Part shown: in pieces, positions 20,755-30,922 of the stretch | Numbering within the stretch: position 1 is the stretch's first letter | Layout of the letters: each line of letters begins with the position of its first letter | Source of the DNA: Marinomonas rhodophyticola | GTDB taxonomy: Bacteria > Pseudomonadota > Gammaproteobacteria > Pseudomonadales > Marinomonadaceae | DNA length: 64,000 bases | Direction: 5' to 3' | Assembly: GCF_026113935.1 (NCBI RefSeq) | Contig: NZ_JAPEUL010000007.1 | Location: 496,001 to 560,000, forward strand | Notes under the pieces: generated by a model | Databases searched by the model: none | What the model was told of the DNA's origin: nothing | Seen by the model: only the letters and a program-made list of their open reading frames with translations | Program-made: the position numbers and the translations under genes

Positions 20755-23481
20755 ATGGATATCGAGTTGCCTATGATTTTCAAAGCTTTAGTTGTTTTGT
20801 TTTTCGCGACTGTGCTGGTGTTGGTGGCGTTACAGCTGGCTTTTCTACTGCGCTTTAAATTGCTGCAACGCCGATATTCTCGAGCTATTTTAGCCACTAA
20901 TGCTGGTGTGTGGGAATGGTTTCCCGAAACTGGCCGCTTGTATGCTTCCTCCGAATTTTTTATGCAGTTGGGGTTTGAAGAAAGCCGAACCCCGAAACAT
21001 CTTGACGACTGGTTGGCCTTTTTGACGCCAGAAAACCAAAGCACATTCCATTTATGGAAAGACGCACTATTAGAGCAAGAAGCTCATCTTGTCCCTAAAT
21101 CCACGCGTTTACAAATTCGAAACCATCAAGATGAATGCTTTTGGATAAAAATGCGCGGCAGTGTAACGCGTAGAGACAGTCACAATAGAGCGCTAAGTGT
21201 GGCGGGGATTTTTGAGGAAATCGGTCATCTTGTTGAAACGGAAAATGCATTAATTCTGGCGCGGGAAGAAGCGAGACGTCGAGAATTAACATTATCGTCT
21301 TTACTCAATAATATTCCTGATATTGTTTGGTCCAAAGATGAGCATGGGCGTTATTTGGATTGCAACCAAGCTTTTCTAGATTTTAATCACCTGTCCGCGG
21401 ATGACATTAAAGGCAAGACGGATTTGGATTTAAACCTTGACGGTAAAGGTCAGTATTATCAACGTCGGGACGATGAAGCGTTAAAAACTGGTTTAACTTT
21501 ACACGAGCAAACATGGGGCGACTCTAATGATGGCAGCGCACCTCGTTTATTTGAAGTTTATCGAGTACCGGTTATCGAGCCGTCAATTCACTTCCGTGGG
21601 ACTTTAGGTATTGCCACAGACATTACTGAACGTCATCTGCTTATCAATCAACTGAAATTATTCAAAAGCTTTGCCGACAATTCCGCACAAGGTTTTGCTA
21701 TGGCGACGTTAGATGGAAAAATTTCCTATTTTAATGAAAAGATACGTACTCTTTTGGGGGTGAAAGAAGAAGCGAATGATGCGTTTCTACAATCTCTGAA
21801 TTACCTAGAATTCTACCCGGAGGTGAGTCAAAAGTTTCTCAAAGAAACCGTGATTCCTTATGTAAAAGAGCATGGTGTCTGGCAAGGAGAGTTACAGGCC
21901 AAAAGCCTAGATGGTCACATTTTTTCGACTTACGAAACGTATTTCTTATTACGTGATGAAGACGGCAAGCCGATTTCGTTTGGTGACATCATGAGTGACA
22001 TCACCGAGCAGAAACAAGTTTCTTTGCAATTGGAGCAAGCAAAAGAAGCTGCAGAGCAAGCTAACCAAGCCAAGAGCCATTTTTTGGCAAACATGAGTCA
22101 CGAAATTCGCACGCCTTTAAACGCCATTATTGGTTATGCCCAGCTGATTAGCGAAGACAATCAATTAACCAGTCTTTCACGTACTCGATTTTTATCGATT
22201 GCTAGCGCAGGTGAGCGTTTACTAGCACTTATTAACGATATCCTAGACATTGCCCGTATTGAATCCGGTCGGCTTGTTTTGCATGAGCAGAAAATCAATC
22301 TATGTCGTGAAATTAGCCAAATTGGTAGATTATTTCAGGGACAGGCTCAGACGAAGGGACTGGATCTTATTGTGCAATGCGACGTTGATGATCAGCAGCT
22401 TGTGTGGATGGATCCGATCAAATTTCAGCAAATTATCACCAATTTATTGGGCAATGCCGTTAAATTTACTTCTCAAGGTTACGTTAAAGTCATCGCACGA
22501 ATAGAAGATGAACGCATTCATATCATTATTGAAGACACCGGCCCTGGTATAGAAAATGAGTTAATGGAGCATTTGTTCACGCCTTTTGTTCAAGGAAAAG
22601 CGGGTGAGGCCTCCGGTGGAACGGGGCTTGGATTGGCGTTATCGACAACCTTGGTGAAACTGATGCAAGGCTCACTATCCGTAAAAAGCAGTGAAGGTAT
22701 TGGAACTCAGATTATGGTGGATCTGCCTTTGGCAAAAGTCAGTAAAAATGACCTAGAGGATATCGATGAACAAAGCGCATTTTTAAACATGCGTTTGAAT
22801 GAGCCGATTCGAGTTTTGGTGGCTGAGGATGATGATTGGTCGCGGGATATTTTGGTGTCTTTATTGGAGAAAGCAGGGTGCCAGATTGTTGAAGCGGCCG
22901 ACGGCGAGCAGGCAATCAAAGCGTTCAGAGCGAATCCGCCAGATTTGGTCATGACAGACATACGGATGCCCAATAAGACCGGTATTGATCTATTAAAAGT
23001 GATTCAGCAAGAAGATCCGCAGCGAAAAATACCTGTTATAGCTATAACAGCATCGACATTGGTGCATGAACAGCAGGCGTTGCTCGATGAAGGCTTCTGG
23101 CAAGTGATTGCGAAACCGTATCAAATAGAATTGATTTTCAAGGCATTAGTGACGCACCTAGACGTTCGCTTTGTACCCTTTTTGGATTCTAAAGCGGTGT
23201 TTAATGGCAGAGGTTTAGACGAATCGAATCAAGAAAACGCAGGTGAGGTTGCTCCTTTGTCAGTGCAGTTATTAACGGTAGAGGATTGGCAACCATTATT
23301 GCTTGCGGCGCAAAGTGGGAATATGCAGGCAACGGAAGACGCTTTTGATACGTTATCGGCTTTACTACCAACGGCGTATCAAAAGAGGATTCGCTCGGCC
23401 ATTGAACAATTTGATTTGGGGCGAGTGGAGACCTTGGTTGCGCAATACTCAGATCCATCAATAGTCCATTCAGACAAATAG
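20755..23481 (+). CDS. Hybrid sensor histidine kinase (PAS-rich, with receiver domain)
   Basis: A 908-residue membrane sensor. One membrane segment lies at about residues 8-32. Three PAS-like regions follow: first GVWEWFPETG, second NNIPDIVWSKDEHG, third NSAQGFAMATLDG. A coiled coil leads to the HisKA box NMSHEIRTPLNAIIG with His449, then HATPase (NLLGNAVKFTSQG, EDTGPGIENE, GTGLGLALS). The receiver domain has phospho-acceptor Asp735 (VMTDIRMPN). About 110 residues at the end are unassigned and lack a clear HPt histidine. Its neighbour is a REC-GGDEF-EAL protein, which suggests input into cyclic-di-GMP turnover. No frame damage. Confidence 0.9.
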   Translation: MDIELPMIFKALVVLFFATVLVLVALQLAFLLRFKLLQRRYSRAILATNAGVWEWFPETGRLYASSEFFMQLGFEESRTPKHLDDWLAFLTPENQSTFHLWKDALLEQEAHLVPKSTRLQIRNHQDECFWIKMRGSVTRRDSHNRALSVAGIFEEIGHLVETENALILAREEARRRELTLSSLLNNIPDIVWSKDEHGRYLDCNQAFLDFNHLSADDIKGKTDLDLNLDGKGQYYQRRDDEALKTGLTLHEQTWGDSNDGSAPRLFEVYRVPVIEPSIHFRGTLGIATDITERHLLINQLKLFKSFADNSAQGFAMATLDGKISYFNEKIRTLLGVKEEANDAFLQSLNYLEFYPEVSQKFLKETVIPYVKEHGVWQGELQAKSLDGHIFSTYETYFLLRDEDGKPISFGDIMSDITEQKQVSLQLEQAKEAAEQANQAKSHFLANMSHEIRTPLNAIIGYAQLISEDNQLTSLSRTRFLSIASAGERLLALINDILDIARIESGRLVLHEQKINLCREISQIGRLFQGQAQTKGLDLIVQCDVDDQQLVWMDPIKFQQIITNLLGNAVKFTSQGYVKVIARIEDERIHIIIEDTGPGIENELMEHLFTPFVQGKAGEASGGTGLGLALSTTLVKLMQGSLSVKSSEGIGTQIMVDLPLAKVSKNDLEDIDEQSAFLNMRLNEPIRVLVAEDDDWSRDILVSLLEKAGCQIVEAADGEQAIKAFRANPPDLVMTDIRMPNKTGIDLLKVIQQEDPQRKIPVIAITASTLVHEQQALLDEGFWQVIAKPYQIELIFKALVTHLDVRFVPFLDSKAVFNGRGLDESNQENAGEVAPLSVQLLTVEDWQPLLLAAQSGNMQATEDAFDTLSALLPTAYQKRIRSAIEQFDLGRVETLVAQYSDPSIVHSDK

Positions 23482-23655
23482 TCCTCATTATATTGTTGTT
23501 ACACTTATGCGTTTCGTTCAAGGCATGTTGAAACCTTTCGGTTTGACGCCAATCTAATACATGGATAAGGTCAGACAAGACAAATCATAGGGAAAACGCC
23601 TACAATAAAGGGTGATTTTTCTTTTTGACCTTAACGAACCACAACAGGTAGTTCC

Positions 23656-25440
23656 ATGACCCGTTTAGCCTCCAGTGACTTTCCTTTTACCGCAGTAGCA
23701 GGGCAAGAGCCGCTTAAACTGGCATTGATTTTGTGTGCGATTAACCCACATATTGGTGGTGTTTTGATCAGCGGTCCACGAGGATCGGCCAAGTCTACCT
23801 TGGCTCGCGGTTTGTCTGGGGTCATGCCATCGCTAGACGGCGAACATTTAGCCCCTTTTGCGACTTTGCCACTGGGGACCAGTGAAGACCGTTTGCTTGG
23901 CGCGCTGGATTTAGAGCACGTTTTGCAAGACAAACAGGTCGCTTTTAAGCCCGGATTGTTGAGCAAAGCCCATGGCGGCGTGTTGTATGTGGACGAAGTG
24001 AATCTGCTGGCGGATCATTTGGTCGATCAACTTTTGGATGTGTCGGCCAGTGGTGTGAATCGTATTGAACGTGATGGTATCAGTCATGAACACGCAGCGC
24101 GTTTTTTATTAGTGGGTACCATGAACCCTGACGAAGGTGAATTGCGTCCACAGCTAAAAGACCGCTTTGGTTTAATGGTGGCCTTGAGCAATCAATATAG
24201 TCTTGAAGAGCGTGTACAGATCGTACGTTTGCGCGATGAGTATGACCAAGATCCCCAGGCATTTTGTGACGCTTTTAAGTATAAACAACGTAATTTAAAA
24301 AACAGTATTCGCTTAGCAAGACACGCCTTAGAACAGGTGCGTTGCTCTGACGAGTTGCGTTTGGAAGTAGCAAGGCGTTGTCATTTAGCCAATATTGATG
24401 GCGTGCGTGGCGATATTGTTTGGATTCGAGCGGCGATGACTCATGCCGCTTGGCGTGGTGCAAAAGCCGTCGTCTTGGACGATATTCAAGCTGTGGAAGA
24501 GTTGGTATTGAGACATAGACGCCAAGTTAAAACACATAATCAGTCATCGCCTCCAAGCCCACCGCCGTCTCGTCGTCCTGATAGTTCGCGTTCGTCTTCG
24601 CAAAACAAAGGTAATCAGCCACAAGGTCAAGAAAGTTCTCAAGATAATCAGACAAATGAGCACAATGGTTCCGGTGAATGGGGAAGTATGGAGCCGCACG
24701 CGCTTGCTAGTAGTGCACCGATTAACGTGGGGGTGCAAATCGAGTCAAACGGACAAAGCTCAACACTTGCTCGTGTTGATGGGGTGGCGCCGGGAAAGCG
24801 CAAAGGCAAGCAGCTGAGTGGTTATCGTCCTGATGTTGCGCACCCTGTAGAGAGTTCGTCAGCCGATGGCATTGATTGGTTTCGTAGTATTATCAGTCAG
24901 CCACAAGCTTGGCCGCCGAAAGAGCTGATTCATAAACCGGCTAAAACAGGGCAGGCCGTTTTGCACTTGGTGTTGTTAGATACCTCGGCGTCAACTTTGA
25001 GCCAAGGCGTGTTTGCTCAAGCCAAGGGGGTAATTTTAGACATTGCCAACCGTGCCTATTTGGCCCGAGAACAGATCGCTATTTTAGGTTTTGGGCAAGA
25101 CGGTGTGGCGTCGATTTTGCCCAAAGTTCGTGCTCCCAAAGAAATTGCCGATTTATTGGAAGATTTGGGCGCGGGTGGTGGTACGCCGTTTCGTGTTGCC
25201 ATAGAAAATGCCAGTCAGTATTTGGCCCAACAACACAAGGCAACGACGGGTTTAAACAGCCAAACTTACATATTGACCGATGGCCGCACCCAAGCGGATG
25301 TGTCAGATCTTGTTTTACAGGGCAATACGGTGTTGATCGATACTGAAAATGCGCCAGTTAAGCGTGGTCGAGGTCAAGATATTGCCCAGCATTTGGGTGC
25401 GCAATACGTATTATTGAGTTCTTTATTAGAGAACTATTAA
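23656..25440 (+). CDS. Magnesium-chelatase-like AAA+/VWA fusion of the cobalamin operon
   Basis: A single polypeptide of 594 residues combining a ChlI/BchI-type AAA+ ATPase and a ChlD-type von Willebrand A domain. Walker A is GPRGSAKST and Walker B is GVLYVDEVNLL, both in the first 120 residues. A proline, serine and glutamine-rich linker covers about 295-345. The MIDAS motif DTSAS lies at about residue 443. Such proteins replace CobS and CobT as the motor for cobalt insertion by CobN. CobN itself is not in this window. It is the first gene of a tightly packed cobalamin operon with cobB 42 bases on. Confidence 0.87.
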   Translation: MTRLASSDFPFTAVAGQEPLKLALILCAINPHIGGVLISGPRGSAKSTLARGLSGVMPSLDGEHLAPFATLPLGTSEDRLLGALDLEHVLQDKQVAFKPGLLSKAHGGVLYVDEVNLLADHLVDQLLDVSASGVNRIERDGISHEHAARFLLVGTMNPDEGELRPQLKDRFGLMVALSNQYSLEERVQIVRLRDEYDQDPQAFCDAFKYKQRNLKNSIRLARHALEQVRCSDELRLEVARRCHLANIDGVRGDIVWIRAAMTHAAWRGAKAVVLDDIQAVEELVLRHRRQVKTHNQSSPPSPPPSRRPDSSRSSSQNKGNQPQGQESSQDNQTNEHNGSGEWGSMEPHALASSAPINVGVQIESNGQSSTLARVDGVAPGKRKGKQLSGYRPDVAHPVESSSADGIDWFRSIISQPQAWPPKELIHKPAKTGQAVLHLVLLDTSASTLSQGVFAQAKGVILDIANRAYLAREQIAILGFGQDGVASILPKVRAPKEIADLLEDLGAGGGTPFRVAIENASQYLAQQHKATTGLNSQTYILTDGRTQADVSDLVLQGNTVLIDTENAPVKRGRGQDIAQHLGAQYVLLSSLLENY

Positions 25441-25482
25441 AAAACTTTTAGAGAACTGTTAGACACTTTTAGAGACTGTTTT

Positions 25483-26817
25483 ATGACCACTTCTGTCGTT
25501 CATTGTCCCGCGCTATTTTTGACGGCGCCCGCGTCGAATCAAGGGAAAACTACCATTACCGCGGCCTTAGCACGTTATTTTACCAATAAGGGCAAAGTGG
25601 TTCGCGTCTTCAAAACGAGTACAGATTACCTTGATCCACAAATTTTAGCGCAAGCTTCTAAGCAGCCAGTTGAACAGCTTGATATTTGGATGGCAGGGGA
25701 AGACTACTGCCAAGACAAACTGTACCAAGCGGCACAAATAGCGGATTTGATCTTGATAGAAGGCGCCATGGGCATGTTTGATGGCGAACCCTCTAGTGCC
25801 GATTTGGCGGCGCGTTTTGGTATTCCCATGGCGATTGTTATGGACGTTAAAGGCATGGCGCAAACCGCAGCAGCAGTAGCGACAGGCTTGGCAAATTTTC
25901 GTGATGACGTGCAAGTGGCCGGCTTGATTGCTAACCGATGTGGCAGCGAACGTCATGCTGAATTGATTCGCGATGCACTGCCTGCAAGCCTGCCTTTGCT
26001 TGCGACGTTAAAGCGTGATGACGAGATTACCTTGCCTGAACGCCATTTGGGTTTGGTGCAAGCGGACGAAGTGAAAGATGAACTAGAAATTCGCTTTGAA
26101 GCCGCTGTGGAATGGTTACAAAAAACGCAAGATACCGGTTTGTTAAGCTTGCCAAATGCGGTGCCTTTTTACTCTGCAAACCAAGTAGACGCTGAACAAA
26201 CCATCGAGCAACACTTGTTAGGCAAAACCATCGCGGTGGCCAAAGACGCGGCCTTCAGCTTTATCTATGATGCTAACCTAATTGCGTTGAAAAGCTTAGG
26301 CGCGGAACTGGTGTTTTTCTCTCCCTTGCATGATCAAGCTTTGCCTAAGGCCGATGCCCTTTGGTTGCCGGGTGGTTATCCTGAGTTGCACAGCAAAACT
26401 CTGTCTGAGAACACCGCCATGCGTCAAGCCATTCAAGATTTTTATCAGGCAGGCAAAGGCATCTTGGCGGAATGTGGTGGCATGCTTTATAGCTTAGAGA
26501 CGCTCACAGATTTAGAGGAAAACGAATACCCTATGTTGGGAATTTTAGCAGGCCAAGGCGCGATGCGGGGGAAACGTGGTTGCCAAGGTATGCAAACGGC
26601 CGTGACGCCGCAAGGGGACATTCGCGGGCACGCTCACCATAGATCTCGCAGCGCCAATACGCCTGTACCGGTCGGCTATGGTCGTCGACAAAGACACCCA
26701 GCCCCAGGGGAAGCGATTTATCAGCAGAAAGGTTTAACCGCCAGTTACTTGCATCTGTTTTTCCCGTCTAACCTTGATGCGACCGCTAAGCTCTTTTTAG
26801 CGAATTCGCAGGACTAG
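25483..26817 (+). CDS. cobB: Cobyrinic acid a,c-diamide synthase (CobB/CbiA)
   Basis: Amidates the a and c side chains of the corrin ring, using glutamine and ATP. At 444 residues it has an N-terminal dethiobiotin-synthetase-like ATPase domain (APASNQGKTTITAALAR) and a C-terminal class I glutamine amidotransferase domain with the nucleophile in GILAECGGMLY and the histidine region RGHAHHRS. Whether it acts on hydrogenobyrinate or on cobyrinate depends on the route, which the neighbours leave mixed. The stop lies six bases before cbiD. Confidence 0.93.
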   Translation: MTTSVVHCPALFLTAPASNQGKTTITAALARYFTNKGKVVRVFKTSTDYLDPQILAQASKQPVEQLDIWMAGEDYCQDKLYQAAQIADLILIEGAMGMFDGEPSSADLAARFGIPMAIVMDVKGMAQTAAAVATGLANFRDDVQVAGLIANRCGSERHAELIRDALPASLPLLATLKRDDEITLPERHLGLVQADEVKDELEIRFEAAVEWLQKTQDTGLLSLPNAVPFYSANQVDAEQTIEQHLLGKTIAVAKDAAFSFIYDANLIALKSLGAELVFFSPLHDQALPKADALWLPGGYPELHSKTLSENTAMRQAIQDFYQAGKGILAECGGMLYSLETLTDLEENEYPMLGILAGQGAMRGKRGCQGMQTAVTPQGDIRGHAHHRSRSANTPVPVGYGRRQRHPAPGEAIYQQKGLTASYLHLFFPSNLDATAKLFLANSQD

Positions 26818-26823
26818 CGAGTT

Positions 26824-27960
26824 ATGTGGCCAGAAAGTGCAGAATCCCCCGCGCCGCTGCGTACGGGTTTAACCACTGGAACGTGCGCGACAGCCTGTTG
26901 TGTTGCCGCCGCACAAGCACTTTTTGCGCAACAACAAGAGGCCAGCGTGAGTGTCACTTTACCCAAAGGCAAAGTGGTTGATTTGCCTATTATTGAATAC
27001 CAAAAAATAGACGGTGGCATCAAAACCGCCACCATCAAAGACGCTGGAGACGACCCAGACGCGACTCATGGCGCGACCTTGTTTGTCGAACTGAGATTAT
27101 CGTCAGAGCAAGGTGTGCGTTTTCATGCGGCGCAAGGCGTTGGCACAGTGACGCGAACCGGATTGCTGCTTGATGTGGGCGAAGCCGCGATCAATCCTGT
27201 GCCGCGTAAGATGATGACCGAACACTTAGAAGGCTTTGCGCAAACCTACCAATATGTTGGCGGTTTCGATGTGTCCGTTGGTGTGGTCAATGGGGAACAA
27301 ATCGCGCAAAAAACCATGAATCCACGTTTAGGGATTGTAGGCGGCTTATCGATTTTAGGCACCACAGGCATAGTACGGCCTTTTTCCTGTGCGGCTTACA
27401 TTGCTTCTATTCATCAAGGCATCGATGTAGCGCGAGCGAATCAATTGACACACATTGCGGCCACGACCGGTAACGCCAGTGAAGACGCGATAAAAAGCCA
27501 TTATCAGCTGGATGACATGGCTTTGATTGAAATGGGTGACTTTGTCGGCGCTGTGTTAAAGCACATTAAAAAAGTCGAAGCCACCGCACCCGCTCAACTG
27601 ACTAAGTTAAGTATTTGTGGGGGCTTTGGTAAAATCAGTAAGTTGGCTCAGCATCATATGGATTTAAACAGTCGAGTATCCAGCATCGACCTTGGTGCCT
27701 TGGCACAATTGGCCGCCAGTTTGGGCGCCGATGACACCTTACAAGAACGCATGGCAAACGCCAATACCAGTGTAGAGGCCTTGTCATTTGCCATGTCAGA
27801 AGGTTTGCCACTGGCTGATGCTATTTGTCAGCAAGCCTTAGACTTTGCCAGAAAATACATTCCTGTCCACATAGAACTGGAAGTCTGGGCGATTGACCGC
27901 AAAGGCCAATTTGTTGGCAAAGCGTTGGATTCCACTAGGAAAAAAAGGCACGAGCCATGA
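26824..27960 (+). CDS. cbiD: Cobalt-precorrin-5B (C1)-methyltransferase CbiD
   Basis: Transfers the methyl group to C1 of the corrin precursor. It is 378 residues with the family opening [15 protein letters not shown], the glycine-rich [17 protein letters not shown] segment, and [13 protein letters not shown]. CbiD is classically the anaerobic-route enzyme, where CobF acts in the aerobic route, but it also occurs in Pseudomonas-type clusters together with CobK, CobH and CobL as here. The stop overlaps the cobK start (ATGA), indicating translational coupling. Confidence 0.94.
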   Translation: MWPESAESPAPLRTGLTTGTCATACCVAAAQALFAQQQEASVSVTLPKGKVVDLPIIEYQKIDGGIKTATIKDAGDDPDATHGATLFVELRLSSEQGVRFHAAQGVGTVTRTGLLLDVGEAAINPVPRKMMTEHLEGFAQTYQYVGGFDVSVGVVNGEQIAQKTMNPRLGIVGGLSILGTTGIVRPFSCAAYIASIHQGIDVARANQLTHIAATTGNASEDAIKSHYQLDDMALIEMGDFVGAVLKHIKKVEATAPAQLTKLSICGGFGKISKLAQHHMDLNSRVSSIDLGALAQLAASLGADDTLQERMANANTSVEALSFAMSEGLPLADAICQQALDFARKYIPVHIELEVWAIDRKGQFVGKALDSTRKKRHEP

Positions 27961-28745
27961 AGATTTTATTATTAGGCGGTACTGCCGATGCACGCCACTT
28001 GGCTGACGCATTACACAAAGAGGGTTTAAGCGTCATTTACAGCTTGGCGGGGTTGGTTCGCGTGCCCAAGGTGGACTGCCAATTGGTGGTCGGCGGATTT
28101 ACCCAATTTGGTGGTTTGGCTCAGTATTTAACAGACCATAACATTGGCGCGATATTAGATGTGACCCATCCTTACGCGCAAACCATGAGCAGTAAAGCCG
28201 TAATAGCAGCCAAAGAAGTCGGCATTCCTTGCTGGCGTTTTCATCGTCCTGCTTGGCAACAAGAAGAGGGCGATCGTTGGCAAGATTATCAGGACGAAGC
28301 CGATTTATTGGCTCAGTTAGCGGGCTGTCGTCGGCCATTGTTAAGCGCTGGACAAATGAGCGAAGCCTTACTTGAGTGTATTTTGCAATTGCCCAGTGTC
28401 GAACGCATTGTTTGGCGAACAGCGGTTGAACCCAAGTTTTCTTTGCCAGACAACATCCATTGGATAAAAGCCATTGGGCCATTTGCCTTAGAAGACGAGC
28501 GTCAATTATTAGTGGATCATGGCATCGACGTCATCGTCAGTAAAAACAGCGGCGGTGCGGCGACCTATTCAAAGCTCGAAGCAGCGCGCGAATTATCCAT
28601 TCCCGTTTTATTGCATGCTCGCCCCCTCTTGTCAGAAGCCGAGCGTGAATTTAATGACACAGAAGCATGCCTGCAAGCTTGTCTAGCTGCTTGGGGCAAG
28701 GCTTCTACCCATTTTAAGCATCAACAAAAAAGCAGCCAACAGTGA
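27957..28745 (+). CDS. cobK: Precorrin-6A reductase (CobK/CbiJ)
   Basis: Reduces the corrin macrocycle of precorrin-6A with NADPH. It has 262 residues, with the nucleotide-binding start [18 protein letters not shown], the [13 protein letters not shown] segment, and [11 protein letters not shown]-like region ([20 protein letters not shown]) near the C-terminus, all typical of the family. The start overlaps the cbiD stop, and its stop overlaps the GTG of cobH. Confidence 0.92.
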   Translation: MKILLLGGTADARHLADALHKEGLSVIYSLAGLVRVPKVDCQLVVGGFTQFGGLAQYLTDHNIGAILDVTHPYAQTMSSKAVIAAKEVGIPCWRFHRPAWQQEEGDRWQDYQDEADLLAQLAGCRRPLLSAGQMSEALLECILQLPSVERIVWRTAVEPKFSLPDNIHWIKAIGPFALEDERQLLVDHGIDVIVSKNSGGAATYSKLEAARELSIPVLLHARPLLSEAEREFNDTEACLQACLAAWGKASTHFKHQQKSSQQ

Positions 28746-29407
28746 CGCCTTCAGACGACTATCAATACAACTATCAATACGAAAATAACCCTCAAGCCAT
28801 TGAGAGTGAGAGCTTTCGTCAGATCCGTGAGTTAACGGATTTGTCTGGCTTGAGCCAAGATCAGCAACAAGTGGTGATGCGCGTGGTGCACAGTTTGGGT
28901 TTGCCAGATGTGGCTGAGCAAGTACGCTTCAGTGCCAATGCCACTCAAGCCGGACGTGAAGCGTTAGCCAATCATTGTGCGATTTTGTGCGACGTGGAAA
29001 TGGTCAAGCAAGGCGTGACCAAACGCATGATAACGCGAGAACCCTTGTGTTTTTTGAACGATGCACGTACAGCAGAATTGGCGAAAAGCAAAGGTGAAAC
29101 CCGTTCTATGGCCGCGTTGAGTTTGTGGCAAAATGACCTTGCTGGCAGCGTGGTATTGATCGGTAACGCACCAACCGCCTTGTTTCGCTTGTTGGAAATG
29201 ATCGAGCAAGGCGCGCCAAAACCGGCTTTGATTATTGGCATGCCGGTGGGGTTTGTCGGTGCGGCGGAATCGAAAGAGGCGCTTTGGCAGGCACACGAAA
29301 AGCTCGGTATTGAATGTATCACCTTGCTCGGGCGCATGGGCGGCAGTGCGGTCACCTCGGCCAGTTGCAATGCTTTGTTGCGTTGTAATATTGGCGAGTA
29401 TTATTAA
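28742..29407 (+). CDS. cobH: Precorrin-8X methylmutase (CobH/CbiC)
   Basis: Moves the methyl group from C11 to C12, giving hydrogenobyrinate (or cobyrinate in the cobalt route). It is 221 residues, with the catalytic-histidine segment MRVVHSLG, the SANATQAGREAL region, and IGMPVGFVGAAESKEAL. The GTG start at 28742 overlaps the cobK stop. The next gene, cobL, starts 150 bases further on, across a structured gap. Confidence 0.94.
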   Translation: MTPSDDYQYNYQYENNPQAIESESFRQIRELTDLSGLSQDQQQVVMRVVHSLGLPDVAEQVRFSANATQAGREALANHCAILCDVEMVKQGVTKRMITREPLCFLNDARTAELAKSKGETRSMAALSLWQNDLAGSVVLIGNAPTALFRLLEMIEQGAPKPALIIGMPVGFVGAAESKEALWQAHEKLGIECITLLGRMGGSAVTSASCNALLRCNIGEYY

Positions 29408-29420
29408 TGCATTCCATGAG

Positions 29421-29488
29421 CCTTGGTATTCAATGCACTTGCGCCTGTTTCGCAAGCTCAACGCGTCAGCGTGAATCAAATACCAAGG
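29421..29488. repeat. Nested inverted repeats between cobH and cobL
   Basis: Outer arms CCTTGGTATT (29421-29430) and AATACCAAGG (29479-29488) are perfect complements. Inside are a CTTGCG/CGCAAG hairpin and an ACGC/GCGT pair. No T run follows, so it is not an ordinary terminator. It might be a REP-like element or an RNA processing site splitting the operon. Confidence 0.5.
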
Positions 29489-29560
29489 TTCTTGTTATCC
29501 GTTTTTTACTCTCGTTAATCCACCTAGCTTAATTGAATGGCATTGAATGGAAGTAGGTTT

Positions 29561-30922
29561 ATGAAACACACACAAATGCCAATCCATGTTATCGGTTTGG
29601 GCGTTAATCAAGTAGCGCATTTGGATGATGCGGCGCAAGCTGTCTTAGCGAGCTTGTCGGTGAATGATGTTGTTTTAGGTTCCCCACGTCAGCATGAAAC
29701 CATTTCACACTATTCTCATCTGGCTCGTCGTGAAGATCTGCCCAAACTCAGCATGTTGAAAGACGCGTTTGCCGCTTGGCAATCTGAAGGCGTAGAACAA
29801 GTGGTCGTATTGGCCTCTGGCGATCCTTTGTATTACGGTATAGGCGCTTGGTTAATGCGCACTTTTTCTCTTGAGTCTTTGCGCTTTTACCCGAATGTTT
29901 CGAGCATTCAAATGGCGTGTCATCGTCTCGGTTTATCCTTGCAAGACGTGCAAGTGGTGAGCTTACACGGTCGTCCATTGGTGTCTTTGCGTCGTCATTT
30001 GCAGTCGAATAAAACCTTAGTATTGCTGACCGATCAATACAGCCAGCCGAAACATATCGCCGAAGAGTGCATAAAAGCAGGGCTGGATCAAAGCGAGATT
30101 ACCGTGTGTGAAGCCTTGGGTTATGCGCAAGAACAAGTCCGTACTTTTGTTGCAGAATCTTTGATGGAAACCGCGTTAGAATGTGATCCGCTCAATGTGA
30201 TTGTTTTAAAAACCAGCCAGCAAGCCTCACTTTATCCTAGCGCGGTTGGTATTCCCGATGCGTCTTTTGTGACAGATAAGGGCGATGGCAAAGGCATGAT
30301 TACCAAGCGGGAAGTGCGCTTGGCGATTTTGTCTTACATGAATATCGAGCAAGGCGATACGGTGTGGGACATTGGCGCGGGTTGTGGTGGCGTGAGTGTG
30401 GAAATGGCCTATTGGCATCCGCGCAGTCAGATCATTGCCATTGAACATCACCCAGACCGTTTGGCCTGTTTAACGGCTAACCAAGCGCGTTTTGGTGTGG
30501 TGCAGAACTTGTCTATTATCGCAGGGAGAGCACCGGATGCGCTGGTGGATTTACTTGCTGGCAATTTGCTTGCTGGTAACAACGCACAACACGGCAAACC
30601 CAATAAAGTATTTATTGGCGGCAGCGATGGCGAGTTGAGAGCTCTGATGGCTCAAGTGTGGGAGTTGTTGCCTGTTGACGGCAGTTTAATGGTCAGCGCT
30701 GTCACCGAAGAAACTAAATACCAAGTTATGCAATTCGCCAAACAGCGTGACGACGCGCAAGATGCAGACGAACAAAGCTTGCAAGTGTCCGTTGCCAAAG
30801 GCGAACGATTGGCAGGACAGCGATTATTTCGTCCCAGTTTACCAGTCATGCTTTATCATTTTAGAAAAATGACGGCCACCACATCGGCCATCAATAGCAA
30901 TCATAAGGAAAACGTACAATGA
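29561..30922 (+). CDS. cobL: Precorrin-6Y C5,15-methyltransferase, decarboxylating (CobL)
   Basis: Methylates C5 and C15 and removes the acetate carboxyl group. It fuses the two activities that are separate as CbiE and CbiT in anaerobic organisms. The N-terminal CbiE-type half has IHVIGLGVNQ and LASGDPLYYGIG; the C-terminal CbiT-type half has the SAM motif VWDIGAGCGGVSVEMA and FIGGSDGEL. I choose the ATG at 29561 (MKHTQMPIHVIG) rather than 29537 because family members start close to the IHVIG strand. The stop overlaps the cobI start (ATGA). Confidence 0.93.
   Translation: MKHTQMPIHVIGLGVNQVAHLDDAAQAVLASLSVNDVVLGSPRQHETISHYSHLARREDLPKLSMLKDAFAAWQSEGVEQVVVLASGDPLYYGIGAWLMRTFSLESLRFYPNVSSIQMACHRLGLSLQDVQVVSLHGRPLVSLRRHLQSNKTLVLLTDQYSQPKHIAEECIKAGLDQSEITVCEALGYAQEQVRTFVAESLMETALECDPLNVIVLKTSQQASLYPSAVGIPDASFVTDKGDGKGMITKREVRLAILSYMNIEQGDTVWDIGAGCGGVSVEMAYWHPRSQIIAIEHHPDRLACLTANQARFGVVQNLSIIAGRAPDALVDLLAGNLLAGNNAQHGKPNKVFIGGSDGELRALMAQVWELLPVDGSLMVSAVTEETKYQVMQFAKQRDDAQDADEQSLQVSVAKGERLAGQRLFRPSLPVMLYHFRKMTATTSAINSNHKENVQ

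Noticed and set aside
23482-23655. Possible cobalamin riboswitch ahead of the cob operon
   Set aside because: I searched by eye for the B12-box (GCCACTG) and the conserved surrounding pattern and found neither; the gap is only about 170 bases.
29235-29474. Overlapping plus- and minus-strand frames through cobH and the following gap
   Set aside because: They are shadows of the well-conserved cobH frame with no family match and no ribosome sites.
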